Below are positions 1-8,978 of a DNA stretch of 64,000 nt, piece after piece. The notes below the pieces were generated by a model, which was given only the letters and a program-made list of their open reading frames with translations, made no database searches and had not been told where the DNA came from. Position 1 is the first letter of the stretch, and every line of letters starts with the position of its first letter. A program made the position numbers and the translations under genes. Source of the DNA: Proteus vulgaris (GTDB lineage: Bacteria; Pseudomonadota; Gammaproteobacteria; Enterobacterales; Enterobacteriaceae); NCBI RefSeq assembly GCF_016239305.1, contig NZ_JAEHOQ010000008.1, forward strand, positions 1 through 64,000, written 5' to 3'.

Positions 1-32
1 TATGAGTTTATTAATTATGGAGTGATATAAAT

Positions 33-1775
33 ATGATTTGCAATATAAGTTTCAAGGTGAAATTATTGGTTATTATATTATTTTCATCTACATTTTCTTA
101 TGCCAATAATACCACTTTATTAGGTGGGAGTAGTAAAGCAGATGGTAATGAATCGACAGCGGTTGGATATAATACGTGGGCACATTCAGACCAATCAACA
201 GCGATTGGAGCTAATGCTGGTGCTGAAGGTGAAAATGCAACGGCAATCGGTCATAAAAGTACGGCAATAGGAGATAATGCATTGTCATTAGGAAGTGGGG
301 CAATGGCAATTGGCGAAGGTTCTCTTTCTATTGGCTCTCAAGCTTATAGTGAAGGTAAGGATGCAATTAGCATAGGTAAAGGCGCAATAAATAATGCGGA
401 AAATGGGGTAATATTAGGTAGCGGAAGTCATCTTTCAGATAGCGCTGAAAATTCGGTTCTTATTGGGCGTAAGTCATCAGGAACAGCAAGTAATGCTATT
501 ATCCTAGGTGATAAAAGCAGTAATAATCGAGATAATACGTTATCAATAGGTAGCGATAAAAATCAGCGACAAATTATTAATGTTGCAGCAGGAACACAAG
601 ATACAGATGCAGTGAATGTTTCTCAACTGCAAGAAGAGAAAAATAATATTCTTATCGAAGCTGATAAGCGTATTCGTGACAATAATGTCGTCATCAATGA
701 TAAAATTCAGCAAGAAAAAAACACTCTACTCAAAACAACCACAACACAAATAAATGAAAATAACAAACTAATACAAAACGATATTTCGAAAGCAAATGAA
801 GCTGTATTGAAACAAAGTGAATCTAAAGCAAAGGTATTAGCTGATGATGCAAATAAAAAATCGAATCACTATACCGACAGCAAAATAAACGAACATCAAG
901 ATATTATTGTTAATTATATCAATGATGAAAAAAATGAATTTTATCTTTATACCGAAGATAAACTTTCAAAAATAAAAGCTGGTGTTGAGTCTTATGCTGA
1001 CAATAAAGTCAATGATATAAAAGAAGAAATAGAAAAGCATACTAATAATAAAATTAGTGATTCTGAAAATGATATTAAAAATTATACAAATAATAGATTT
1101 GTTGAAATTGAAAATAGTAGTAAAGAATATACTGATTTTAAAATTAATGAGTATGATGAAGAAATAGTTGAGCACATTGGTAATATTAGAGATGAAATTG
1201 CGATATCAACAGAAGAGCAAGTTAAAGGATCAGAAAAAAGCGCCAATAGTTATACGGATATAGAAATTAGTAAAATAGCTTCAAGTATGGAAGGATTTAT
1301 TGGTAAAAATAATGAAAAAATAAAAAGGGAGCGTGAGAAGTATATTACTCAAAAAGGAAATGAGTATATAAATACTACTAATAACATTATTAGTGAGAGA
1401 GATGAATCGTTGAAGGAATATATCGAAAGATCAAAGCATGATTCTATCTCTATTGCGAATGAATATACCAATAATAAAATTAAAAATATCTTTATTGATA
1501 ACGATATCGCACTTAAAAATATGGATAATAAAATTGATAAGGCAGATAAAAGAGCAAGTGCGGGTATTGCTTCCGTTGCAGCTATGGCGAATATTCCCTA
1601 TGTAACGGCTCACACTTTTAGTTTAGGTGTGGGCGTTGGTAATTATCGAGATGCCAATGCACTTGCAACAGGTGCTCAGTATCAAATAACAGAAAGTGCA
1701 ATTATTCGCGTTTCAGCTTCATGGAATACGGAAGATCGTGGTGTTGTGGGTGGAGGTGTTTCTTATGGTTGGTAA
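33..1775 (+). CDS. Trimeric autotransporter adhesin (YadA-like, type Vc secretion)
   Basis: A 580-residue surface adhesin expected to trimerise and anchor in the outer membrane. Residues 1-24 form a signal peptide. Residues 25-178 carry YadA-type head repeats (AVG, AIG and SIG steps spaced by 14-16 residues). Residues 179-199 are a classic neck (QIINVAAGTQDTDAVNVSQL). Residues 200 to about 510 form a coiled-coil stalk with 15-residue repeats beginning YTD/YTN/HTN, and residues about 510-580 form the membrane anchor. The start has GGAG 9 bases upstream. The chain ends in Trp rather than the usual Phe. It resembles the Proteus adhesins AipA and TaaP in class, but I cannot assign it to either. 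Confidence 0.9.
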   Translation: MICNISFKVKLLVIILFSSTFSYANNTTLLGGSSKADGNESTAVGYNTWAHSDQSTAIGANAGAEGENATAIGHKSTAIGDNALSLGSGAMAIGEGSLSIGSQAYSEGKDAISIGKGAINNAENGVILGSGSHLSDSAENSVLIGRKSSGTASNAIILGDKSSNNRDNTLSIGSDKNQRQIINVAAGTQDTDAVNVSQLQEEKNNILIEADKRIRDNNVVINDKIQQEKNTLLKTTTTQINENNKLIQNDISKANEAVLKQSESKAKVLADDANKKSNHYTDSKINEHQDIIVNYINDEKNEFYLYTEDKLSKIKAGVESYADNKVNDIKEEIEKHTNNKISDSENDIKNYTNNRFVEIENSSKEYTDFKINEYDEEIVEHIGNIRDEIAISTEEQVKGSEKSANSYTDIEISKIASSMEGFIGKNNEKIKREREKYITQKGNEYINTTNNIISERDESLKEYIERSKHDSISIANEYTNNKIKNIFIDNDIALKNMDNKIDKADKRASAGIASVAAMANIPYVTAHTFSLGVGVGNYRDANALATGAQYQITESAIIRVSASWNTEDRGVVGGGVSYGW

Positions 1776-1813
1776 GCGTTTACTGAATTACATTGTTTAG
1801 AATAATAATGAGA

Positions 1814-1890
1814 AATAAGGTCGTTTTTTCTTATAGGATTGACTGGCTTTTCTGTTGTCGATTTGAATAATAAGGATAACGACCTTTATT
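1814..1890 (+). terminator. Long-range inverted repeat after the adhesin gene
   Basis: AAGGTCGTT (1817-1825) is the exact reverse complement of AACGACCTT (1878-1886), and outer A/T bases extend the pairing. The second arm is followed by a T-rich run. The loop is 52 bases long, so this may be a weak terminator or a remnant. It lies where an upstream TTG start of the next small ORF would fall. Confidence 0.35.
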
Positions 1891-1907
1891 TTTATAATGA
1901 GACAATT

Positions 1908-2225
1908 ATGATTTATCTTCATTCTGGTGGTGGCTGTATTGAAAAGCAAGTAAGAGTAAATCAAGCTGCCACAAATAAAGCACAAGAAATTGCTAACAAT
2001 AAAATGAAGCCAATAATTCAAATAAGATCGCTTACTGACATTTCTGTAGATAACGAGGATATTGGCGCAATATTGCTCATTGAACCTTCCATCGATTTAG
2101 CGCTTGAAGTGGGGCAAAGATATTCACATTCTATTGATATTATTATTGCTGAAAGTGCAAAAATGGGAATGAAATTAACAGTTTGTCAGATTGAATTTTT
2201 AGTGATAAAAATCTGTGTTCTCTAA
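1908..2225 (+). CDS. Hypothetical protein (doubtful)
   Basis: Possible 105-residue protein; I do not recognise the family. The reading frame is open from 1839 with a TTG, but that start lies inside an inverted repeat, so the ATG at 1908 is preferred although its ribosome binding site is weak. The interior (QIRSLTDISVDNEDIGAILL, then EPSIDLALEVGQRYSH) has a protein-like composition with regular spacing of hydrophobic residues. No signal peptide or membrane segment is seen. It stands alone between the adhesin gene and a palindromic hairpin. It could be the tail of a decayed gene. Confidence 0.3.
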   Translation: MIYLHSGGGCIEKQVRVNQAATNKAQEIANNKMKPIIQIRSLTDISVDNEDIGAILLIEPSIDLALEVGQRYSHSIDIIIAESAKMGMKLTVCQIEFLVIKICVL

Positions 2226-2241
2226 ATCTCTGCTGTATGCA

Positions 2242-2266
2242 GTTATCCACATTAACTGTGGATAAC
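2242..2266. repeat. Perfect inverted repeat of two consensus DnaA boxes
   Basis: GTTATCCACA (2242-2251) and TGTGGATAAC (2257-2266) are exact reverse complements separated by TTAAC. Each arm contains TTATCCACA, the high-affinity DnaA box, in opposite orientation. It lies 17 bases after the doubtful small ORF and could instead be a simple transcript-end hairpin, but no T-tract follows. Confidence 0.5.
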
Positions 2267-2455
2267 TCTTGTCTTACGTGTTAGTAATCTTATAATTATT
2301 TGATTTTATTGAATATTTATTGTTGATTGAAAAATATCCATTTAAATTAATTATTTTAATGTCTTGTTATTACTAAGAATAATTTACGACACAATAAAAT
2401 CATGTACTTTTTAATTAAGGCAGGTCAAAAGCGAGATTATACTCTTTATAAGAGG

Positions 2456-2866
2456 CTATTTTTCGAATAATGGCGTAGGTTTACCGGCATTGTCGACAGC
2501 TACAAAATTAAATTGGCCATGGATCACTTCTTCACGTCCTTCAGCGTACATATTTTCCAGAAAAATAGAGACATTAACAGTTAAGCTGGTGCGCCCAACA
2601 CGAATAACTTCACCTACTAGCTCAATAATCGTGCCTGAAGGGATTGGGTGGTTAAAGTTGATTTTTTCGGTTGAAACAGTCACTAGACGTTTACGGCTAA
2701 AGCGTGTAGCGGTAATAAATGACACTTCGTCCATCCAAGCTAATGCAGTACCACCAAAGAGTGTAGAGTGATGATTGGTTGTGGTTGGAAAGATAACTTT
2801 AGAAACGCGAGTAACTGAATTTTTAATTTTATCTTGTAGTTCAGGAGATAAGTCAGAGATAGACAT
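2456..2866 (-). CDS. Acyl-CoA thioesterase, hotdog fold
   Basis: Likely hydrolyses acyl-CoA thioesters to free acid and CoA in the cytoplasm. The 136-residue protein shows the acyl-CoA hydrolase pattern: HHSTLFGGTALAWMDE (a hotdog helix with the Gly-Gly turn and a catalytic-type Asp/Glu), then STEKINFNHPIPSGTIIEL and GRTSLTVNV. The start chosen is the ATG at 2866, with AAGG upstream. A longer frame to 2911 adds 15 residues that look non-homologous. It is a single gene read on the minus strand, separated from the PhzF gene by about 100 bases. The exact substrate chain length cannot be read from the sequence. Confidence 0.85.
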   Translation of the reverse strand: MSISDLSPELQDKIKNSVTRVSKVIFPTTTNHHSTLFGGTALAWMDEVSFITATRFSRKRLVTVSTEKINFNHPIPSGTIIELVGEVIRVGRTSLTVNVSIFLENMYAEGREEVIHGQFNFVAVDNAGKPTPLFEK

Positions 2867-2971
2867 AACAATAAAGCCTTTTCTTTTTGATACTGTAGGG
2901 AAATTACCCACAGTATAAAATAGAGTAAATTGAAAGCAAAGTAGATGAATGGCTGATAGTGTCGTCAGTAA

Positions 2972-3751
2972 TTAAAAGGTAATTTCGCCTGTTAGAAAAA
3001 GAGCAGCATCACCTGTAAGTAAAATACGACCATTATTTAATTCACAGTCGATATTTCCACCTCGCTTGGAGACTTGTCTTGCGTGTAATTGTTTTTTATT
3101 TAGCTTATTACTCCAAATAGGCACTAACACACAATGAGAGGTGCCAGTAACGGGATCTTCATTTACCCCTTTTACAGGTGCAAAAAAACGAGAAATAAAA
3201 TCAAAAGGTTTATTGCCTTTAGCAGTAATAATAACGCCGGGTAAATCTAACTGTGCGATTTGAGCAAAATCAGGTTGATAATTAATCACCGTATCAGGAT
3301 CAGACAAAAAGCAAACATATCTATCACGCGCCTGCCAAACTTCATTGATGGTTAAATTTAGTTGTATTTCGAGTTGTGATTTTATGCTGTTATTTAACGT
3401 TGCAGGAATGGACGGAAAATCAAGTGTAAAGAATGAATCTTGACAAGAGACTGTGAGCTCACCAGAAAACGAATGAAATTTAAATACATTATCTGGAGCG
3501 TGTTTAATCGTTTTTAATACAAATGCGGTGGCTAATGTGGCATGTCCACACAACGGTACTTCCATTTTTGGTGTAAACCAGCGAATGTGATTACCCACTA
3601 AAAAGGCGGTTTCAGGTAAATTAATTTCACTGGCAAGTGTAATTAAGGTGGTATCAGGCAACCATTTTTCTAACAAAATAACAGCAGCAGGATTTCCTGA
3701 AAAAGGTGTAGAGGAAAAGGCATTAACATAATAAATAGGAAGAACAGTCAT
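2972..3751 (-). CDS. PhzF family isomerase/epimerase-like protein (YddE-like)
   Basis: A 259-residue member of the PhzF/DapF-like fold, cytosolic, with two mirrored beta-barrel domains. Visible signatures are the N-terminal YVNAFSSTPFSGNPAAVI, the NLPETAFL loop with the conserved catalytic Glu at residue 47, PLCGHATLA, and the C-terminal half-site VNEDPVTGTSHCVLVP. Length is slightly shorter than the roughly 290 residues usual for the family. No phenazine genes are nearby, so a role in phenazine synthesis is not implied. Most enteric members have no known substrate. Confidence 0.85.
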   Translation of the reverse strand: MTVLPIYYVNAFSSTPFSGNPAAVILLEKWLPDTTLITLASEINLPETAFLVGNHIRWFTPKMEVPLCGHATLATAFVLKTIKHAPDNVFKFHSFSGELTVSCQDSFFTLDFPSIPATLNNSIKSQLEIQLNLTINEVWQARDRYVCFLSDPDTVINYQPDFAQIAQLDLPGVIITAKGNKPFDFISRFFAPVKGVNEDPVTGTSHCVLVPIWSNKLNKKQLHARQVSKRGGNIDCELNNGRILLTGDAALFLTGEITF

Positions 3752-3861
3752 TCCATTACCTTAGTGATAAACTATCAATAAATAGAAGATAATGAGATTA
3801 AGTGTTTTAAATACTCTGTGCAATATATAAAAATCACCTGTTAAATAACAAGTATAAAAGC

Positions 3862-3895
3862 AAAAAGCCATGCCTAAATAAACGAGGCATGGCTT
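3862..3895 (-). terminator. Rho-independent terminator of the peptide transporter gene
   Basis: AAGCCATGCCT (3865-3875) and AGGCATGGCTT (3885-3895) make an 11-bp perfect stem. On the minus strand it is followed by a run of five T. It begins 18 bases after the transporter stop codon. Confidence 0.85.
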
Positions 3896-3912
3896 CTAAC
3901 GAACAAGTGAAA

Positions 3913-5448
3913 TTAAGCTTGCGCTTTCTCTTTGCTGTCTGCGTTTTGTAAAATCTTACGAACTGGGATAATCAGTGCAGCAAGAACAACGGCACAAATA
4001 ACTAGTGCGATAGAAACATGAGAGAAGAAATCAGGCATAACATCCAATTTGTCTGGACGAATATTTCCACCCATTAAACCAGCAGCTAAATTACCTAATG
4101 CGCTCGCACAGAACCATAATCCCATGACCTGCCCACGCATTCTTGCTGGGGCTAAAATAGTCATTGTGGCAAGGCCAATTGGACTTAGGCATAATTCACC
4201 TAATGTCAGCAATAAAATGCTACCAATTAACCAAAGTGGTGAAACACCTTGTCCTGTCGCGATAACGCTTTCAGATGCAAACATCATGACGGTAAAGCCA
4301 CCCGCTGCAAATAAAATACCAATCACAAACTTAGTGATGCTGCTTAAATTCATATTCTTACGTGCCATCATTGGCCATAACCAACTAAAGACAGGCGCAA
4401 GAACAATAATAAACAGGGCGTTTACAGATTGGAACCAAACTGCAGGGATCTCAAAGCCCATAAAGTTTAGGTCTGTATAGTCATTGGCAAATAAGTTAAA
4501 CGATGTCGGTTTTTGTTCGAATGCAGACCAGAAAAGGGCAGCTGAAACCAATAAGAGGAAACAAACAAATAAACGAGAACGGTCACTACTACTTAATCCA
4601 GCAAATAGGAATAAATAGATAAAATAGGCGATAACACTACCGGAAATCACATAGACCATAAAGTTAGCCACAGCAACTGGGTTAAAAGGAATAACACCAG
4701 AAATAATCAGGCCAACAATTGCCATAAGAACGACAGATAATGCTAAAATCCATTGACCGACATTACGACGAACAACCGTAGGGCGATCCCAGCTTGAATC
4801 TAAACCAACTTCGCTATCAAAGCGGCGCATGGTCGGTACTGCGTAAAAGCGGAAAATCAGTAACGCAACAAGCATACCAATTCCGCCGATACCAAAGCCC
4901 CAATGCCAGCCATAATCACGCACTAAGAAACCCGTGATTAGTGGTGCAATAAATGAGCCCATATTGATACCCATATAAAATAAGGAGAATCCACCATCAC
5001 GGCGAGTATCATCCCTTTTATATAAGGTTCCTACCATCACAGTGACACAGGTTTTAAATAACCCTGTACCCAATACAATCAGTAATAAACCGATAAAGAA
5101 CAGATCTTGTGACCAAAACGCAGAAAGTGCGATGGATAGGTGCCCTAATGCGATAAAGATAGAGCCATACCATACAGCTAGGCGCTGACCTAACCAGTTA
5201 TCAGCTAACCAACCCCCTGGTAGCGATGTTAAATAAACACCGCCTGCGAAAATACCCACAATAGCAGATGCCTGCTCTCTGGGGATTTCCATGCCACCCT
5301 CATAAACAGTTGCCGCCATAAATAAAATTAATAATGGACGAATACCATAGAAAGAAAAGCGTTCCCACATTTCAGTGAAGAAAAGGGAGCTTAATGGATA
5401 TGGGTGGCCAAAGAAAGTTCGGCTAGATTTTGAGTGAGTAGATTGCAT
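3913..5448 (-). CDS. POT/PTR family proton-coupled peptide transporter
   Basis: An inner-membrane importer of di- and tripeptides driven by protons. The 511-residue protein has the POT proton-coupling signature ExxERF followed by YG (EMWERFSFYGIRPLLILFM) in the first helix and about 14 hydrophobic segments. The region SLFYMGINMGSFIAPLI is the second PTR2 signature. The ATG at 5448 is preferred: GGGA lies 8 bases upstream and the protein then starts like other enteric Dtp proteins. The in-frame extension to 5523 is Cys/Phe-rich and unlike the family. Which Dtp paralogue it is cannot be decided by eye. Confidence 0.9.
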   Translation of the reverse strand: MQSTHSKSSRTFFGHPYPLSSLFFTEMWERFSFYGIRPLLILFMAATVYEGGMEIPREQASAIVGIFAGGVYLTSLPGGWLADNWLGQRLAVWYGSIFIALGHLSIALSAFWSQDLFFIGLLLIVLGTGLFKTCVTVMVGTLYKRDDTRRDGGFSLFYMGINMGSFIAPLITGFLVRDYGWHWGFGIGGIGMLVALLIFRFYAVPTMRRFDSEVGLDSSWDRPTVVRRNVGQWILALSVVLMAIVGLIISGVIPFNPVAVANFMVYVISGSVIAYFIYLFLFAGLSSSDRSRLFVCFLLLVSAALFWSAFEQKPTSFNLFANDYTDLNFMGFEIPAVWFQSVNALFIIVLAPVFSWLWPMMARKNMNLSSITKFVIGILFAAGGFTVMMFASESVIATGQGVSPLWLIGSILLLTLGELCLSPIGLATMTILAPARMRGQVMGLWFCASALGNLAAGLMGGNIRPDKLDVMPDFFSHVSIALVICAVVLAALIIPVRKILQNADSKEKAQA

Positions 5449-5868
5449 CTTAAATTCCCAAAAAAAACCTCTACAGGTCGTTTGCAAGTAAAAAGAACAA
5501 AATATTAGCAAGTGATGAAACAAAATTATTTCATTTTGTTATCAGTGTTCACTGCATTTAATTAATATATTTTTAACATACTTCTGTCAGAATTTAGCGA
5601 CTAAAAGTATATTTAATACTTTATAAACCATTTTTTGGTGCAAAAGTCGATAAAAATCTCATTTTACAATAGTTAACCTTGCAATTTTTTGAAAAAAGAG
5701 GACAAGAAAAATTTAGTAGTCTTAACAAATAGGTGTTAAGAATGTTCTTAATAAACAATAAATTACAAAAAACAGAATAAAAAAACTAACAATTAGGCCT
5801 TTAAATGTAAAAGTGTAATTTTTTGAAGAAAAAAAACTATTAACTGATCTTATTTGTGGATTTTTTAA
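5449..5868. other. AT-rich intergenic region between peptide transporter and mdtG
   Basis: No gene seen in 420 bases. It should hold the promoter of the peptide transporter (reading left) and the transcript end of mdtG. CTTAACA (5721-5727) pairs with TGTTAAG (5734-5740), and the overlapping TTAAG/CTTAA (5736-5750) offers an alternative hairpin. No sharp terminator T-tract was found. Confidence 0.6.
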
Positions 5869-7077
5869 CTACTTTTCTTGTGGCGTTCTAAAGCTTAACC
5901 AAGAATAAATTAGATTAAAAAAGACAACAGCTGCGGTGAAATAAAAAACAGCTCTAAATCCATAGCTTGCAGCAACAAAAGCACCCATTAACGGTCCTGT
6001 AACATTTCCAACATCTCTTAGTGCTTGGTTATAACTGAAGATTCGACCCGCAATAGCTGGGGTAATGTTATAGAGAATAAGCGTTTGTACTGCAGGTAAC
6101 ATGGCAGCATTGACCGCACCAAGTAAAAAACGTAGTGCGCCAAGTTCCCAATAACTACTGACCAGCGCCATTGGAATTAGCATAAAAATAGAGAGTCCTA
6201 GAGTAAAAATAAGGACTTTATCAGGGCCAATTCTGTCCCCTAACTTACCAAAGCGAGGGGCACTAATAAGTGCTGCGATACCAGGAACTGACGCAATAAC
6301 ACCACTGATAAATGCAAGATTGCTAATAGGGCCAGTTAATTCACGGATATAAAGCGTTAAAATAGGCGTAACAGAACCTGTTGCAACTTGAATAATCATG
6401 GTGGTGAAAAATAAGCAAACAACCAGCCTTTTATTTTTTAGTGACGAAAACACTTGCTTTGTAGTTAGTGCATCTTTTTTAGAAACAGGGGTAAAGTTTT
6501 CACTCACGAAAAAGAGGGTGACTAGGAAACAAATAAATAAAACCGTTGAAGTAATAAAGAAGACAGGACGTAAACCATAGAGATCGGCAAGCATTCCTCC
6601 AATTAAAGGACCGATTAAAGCGCCACTTACAGCACCTGTTGAAAGGGTACCTAATGCCCACCCACTTTTTTTGACAGGAACTTGAGTTGCAATTAGTGCG
6701 TTAGCATTAGGAACAAAGCCACCTAATACACCCAGCAAGGCACGTAATACCAGTAATTGCCATATATTTTGTGCAAAACCAATTAATACCATGACGATTG
6801 CCATGCCAAGGGCAGAGCGTAATAGCATTAATTTTCGGCCTTTCCTATCAGATAATTTTCCCCAGAAAGGGGCAGCAATAGCAGAAAAAAGAAAAGTAAT
6901 ACTAAAAGCTACACCCGTCCAAAGGTTAAGCTCTTCATGATCGGTTATACCTAATTCTTCAACATATAAAGGAAGAAAAGGCATAATCAAACTAAAACCT
7001 GCGCCAGTTAGAAAACAACCAAACCAGACAATATAAAGATTACGTTTCCAAGAATTATTTCGGGGCTTGAGATCCAT
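5869..7077 (-). CDS. mdtG: MdtG, MFS multidrug efflux transporter
   Basis: A drug:proton antiporter of the inner membrane, 402 residues with 12 hydrophobic segments. It matches E. coli MdtG closely along its length: [20 protein letters not shown] near the start, the MFS motif A-type loop [20 protein letters not shown], and [20 protein letters not shown]. The ATG at 7077 is followed by a Lys/Arg-rich N-terminus, as expected for a cytoplasmic start. It is upstream of lpxL in the E. coli order mdtG-lpxL, but here both read the same way, with lpxL on the promoter side of mdtG and a hairpin and 272 bases between them. Confidence 0.95.
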   Translation of the reverse strand: MDLKPRNNSWKRNLYIVWFGCFLTGAGFSLIMPFLPLYVEELGITDHEELNLWTGVAFSITFLFSAIAAPFWGKLSDRKGRKLMLLRSALGMAIVMVLIGFAQNIWQLLVLRALLGVLGGFVPNANALIATQVPVKKSGWALGTLSTGAVSGALIGPLIGGMLADLYGLRPVFFITSTVLFICFLVTLFFVSENFTPVSKKDALTTKQVFSSLKNKRLVVCLFFTTMIIQVATGSVTPILTLYIRELTGPISNLAFISGVIASVPGIAALISAPRFGKLGDRIGPDKVLIFTLGLSIFMLIPMALVSSYWELGALRFLLGAVNAAMLPAVQTLILYNITPAIAGRIFSYNQALRDVGNVTGPLMGAFVAASYGFRAVFYFTAAVVFFNLIYSWLSFRTPQEK

Positions 7078-7317
7078 GTTACTCCTTTAGCCGAGAACGA
7101 GAGAGTAAACCAAGAAAATAGGCTGAACATAACCGTGGTGACGTTGAATATTGTGACAACGCATCGGTCTTCTTATTTATAGTGAATAAGAATATAGCCA
7201 TGATACAGAATAAGTGCGATAGGTCTTGCTCTTATAATGTGTTTTTGCAGGAGTTTACAGCTTGTGCTGTTGTTGATTTTATTATTGTAGTTTCAGCGTG
7301 TTGTCATATTGCAAAGA

Positions 7318-7340
7318 GGCTGCTTTGGAATAAAACAGCC
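7318..7340 (-). terminator. Hairpin after lpxL
   Basis: On the minus strand GGCTGTTTT pairs with AAAGCAGCC (one G-T wobble), loop ATTCC, starting 10 bases after the lpxL stop codon and followed by TCTTTG. The T-tract is short. Confidence 0.6.
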
Positions 7341-7349
7341 AATTAGTGA

Positions 7350-8291
7350 TTAGTGTACTTTCTTTATTTCGTTATATAAAGAAGCGTCACCTTCTGGGCG
7401 GGTTTTAAAGCGACGATGCAACCACATATATTGGTCTGGTGCACGTAAAATCTCTTGTTCAACCACTTTATTCATCGCTTTAGCAGTATTTTCCTCATTA
7501 TCAACAGGAAAATCAGCAACAGCCGGAGAAATAATTAACTCATAACCCTTACCTTCAGGTAAGCGTTTGGGCGTAAATGGAATTAATGCGGGTTTGCTGA
7601 TTCTTGCCAGAACATAAGTTCCCGTTGTTGTTGCCGCTTTATCAACAGCAAACAAAGGTACAAAAACGCTTTTACGTGGACCATAATCATGGTCAGGTGC
7701 ATACCAAACAATTTCACCCGCTTTTAAACTACGGATCATGCCTTTAACATCTTTTCTATCGATCATAAATTTATTAGAACGTAATCGACCCCATGTTTGT
7801 AGCCAGTCCATAACAGGATTATCGTTAGGGCGGTAAACACCAACTCCTGGGTTATAGATACCAAAAATACGAGCACCTAGTTCAAGAGTAAGAAAATGGA
7901 TCCCAATAAGTAAGATGCCTTGTCCTTTTTCTTGAGCCGCTGAAATGTTTTCAAGTCCGCTGACTTTAAACCAGCGCTTAACTCGCCATTCAGGCCAGAA
8001 CCAAGCCATTCCAGTCTCAAATAATCCCATACCAACAGATTCAAAATTTTTATTAACTAAAGCTTCTCGTTCACTTTTAGGCATTTGTGGAAAACAAAGT
8101 TCAAGATTTCGTTTCGCTATTTGGACACGTTTTTTTAAAAAAACTTTAGAGAAACGGCCTAGGCGTGTGCCTAGCCAATAAATGACAGGATAAGGAAGCA
8201 AAACCAGAATATAGAGTACTCCGATCCCAAACCAAGTCAGCCAATACTTAGGCTGCAAAAATGATTTTTTAAATGAAGGTGACTTTATCAT
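7350..8291 (-). CDS. lpxL: LpxL, Kdo2-lipid IVA lauroyl acyltransferase
   Basis: Adds a secondary acyl chain from acyl-ACP to Kdo2-lipid IVA during lipid A maturation at the inner face of the inner membrane. The 313-residue protein has one N-terminal membrane segment (about residues 17-38) and the LABLAT-family catalytic HX4E motif at His132 and Glu137 (HFLTLE). [14 protein letters not shown] and WYAPDHDYG are family motifs. Next to mdtG, as in E. coli. A cold-type LpxP assignment is possible because the two paralogues are very similar, but the location favours LpxL. Confidence 0.92.
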   Translation of the reverse strand: MIKSPSFKKSFLQPKYWLTWFGIGVLYILVLLPYPVIYWLGTRLGRFSKVFLKKRVQIAKRNLELCFPQMPKSEREALVNKNFESVGMGLFETGMAWFWPEWRVKRWFKVSGLENISAAQEKGQGILLIGIHFLTLELGARIFGIYNPGVGVYRPNDNPVMDWLQTWGRLRSNKFMIDRKDVKGMIRSLKAGEIVWYAPDHDYGPRKSVFVPLFAVDKAATTTGTYVLARISKPALIPFTPKRLPEGKGYELIISPAVADFPVDNEENTAKAMNKVVEQEILRAPDQYMWLHRRFKTRPEGDASLYNEIKKVH

Positions 8292-8365
8292 AAGCCTATC
8301 TATTTACTATTTTTCCAATGAATATCTTATATTGTGACACTTTTTGGCGCAGATAAGAAATTTTG

Positions 8366-8968
8366 TCATAAATTAGGTGAAATTATTTCAATGCCTTGTA
8401 ATGCAGTCACCAATTCAGCAATATTTTTAGCTGCCATTTTATCCATCACTTTGGCTCGATGTACTTCAACAGTTCTTATTGAAACACAAGCAACTTCAGC
8501 GATTTCTCGGTTCATTAAACCTTGAATAACATAATAAGCAATGTCTTTTTCTCTAGGGGTTAATGATGCATAGCGACGACGGATATCATGTGCTGTAAAA
8601 CGGGTATTTGTTTCAAGAAATGCAGCATCTAGGGCAGATAATAATGCATTGCTATCAACGGGTTTTTGTAAAAAATCAATAGCTCCTTTTTTGATCTCTT
8701 CAACGGCCATAGGAATATCACCATGACCCGTTAAAAAAATTACAGAAAGTGTACTGTGTTTATCAATTAAATGCTGGTGGACTTGTCTACCGTCAGGTTT
8801 TGGCATTCGCATATCTAACAGCACAACTCCTTGTTGATAGAGATTAACGTTGTTGATAAAGAATTCGCTATCATTCCAAACATGGGCTGAATAACCTAAG
8901 CTTTCTAATAAAAACTGACAAGCATCAGTGACAGCAAGATCATCATCAACAAGGTGAATAGTGGGCAT
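8366..8968 (-). CDS. ttrR: TtrR, tetrathionate response regulator
   Basis: A FixJ-type two-component regulator that, when phosphorylated by TtrS, activates ttrBCA. The 200-residue protein has a receiver domain (acidic pocket VDDD at residues 7-10, phospho-acceptor Asp52 in LLDMRMP, Lys in FLQKPVD) and a C-terminal LuxR-type helix-turn-helix (LTPREKDIAYYVIQGLMNRE, then RTVEVHRAKVM). A CGGAG ribosome binding site precedes ATG 8968. It is 10 bases downstream of ttrS, in one operon. Confidence 0.93.
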   Translation of the reverse strand: MPTIHLVDDDLAVTDACQFLLESLGYSAHVWNDSEFFINNVNLYQQGVVLLDMRMPKPDGRQVHQHLIDKHSTLSVIFLTGHGDIPMAVEEIKKGAIDFLQKPVDSNALLSALDAAFLETNTRFTAHDIRRRYASLTPREKDIAYYVIQGLMNREIAEVACVSIRTVEVHRAKVMDKMAAKNIAELVTALQGIEIISPNL

Positions 8969-8978
8969 TTTTTCTCCG

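Noticed and set aside
4049..4480. 143-codon plus-strand ORF
   Set aside because: Antisense shadow of the peptide transporter gene; no independent signals.
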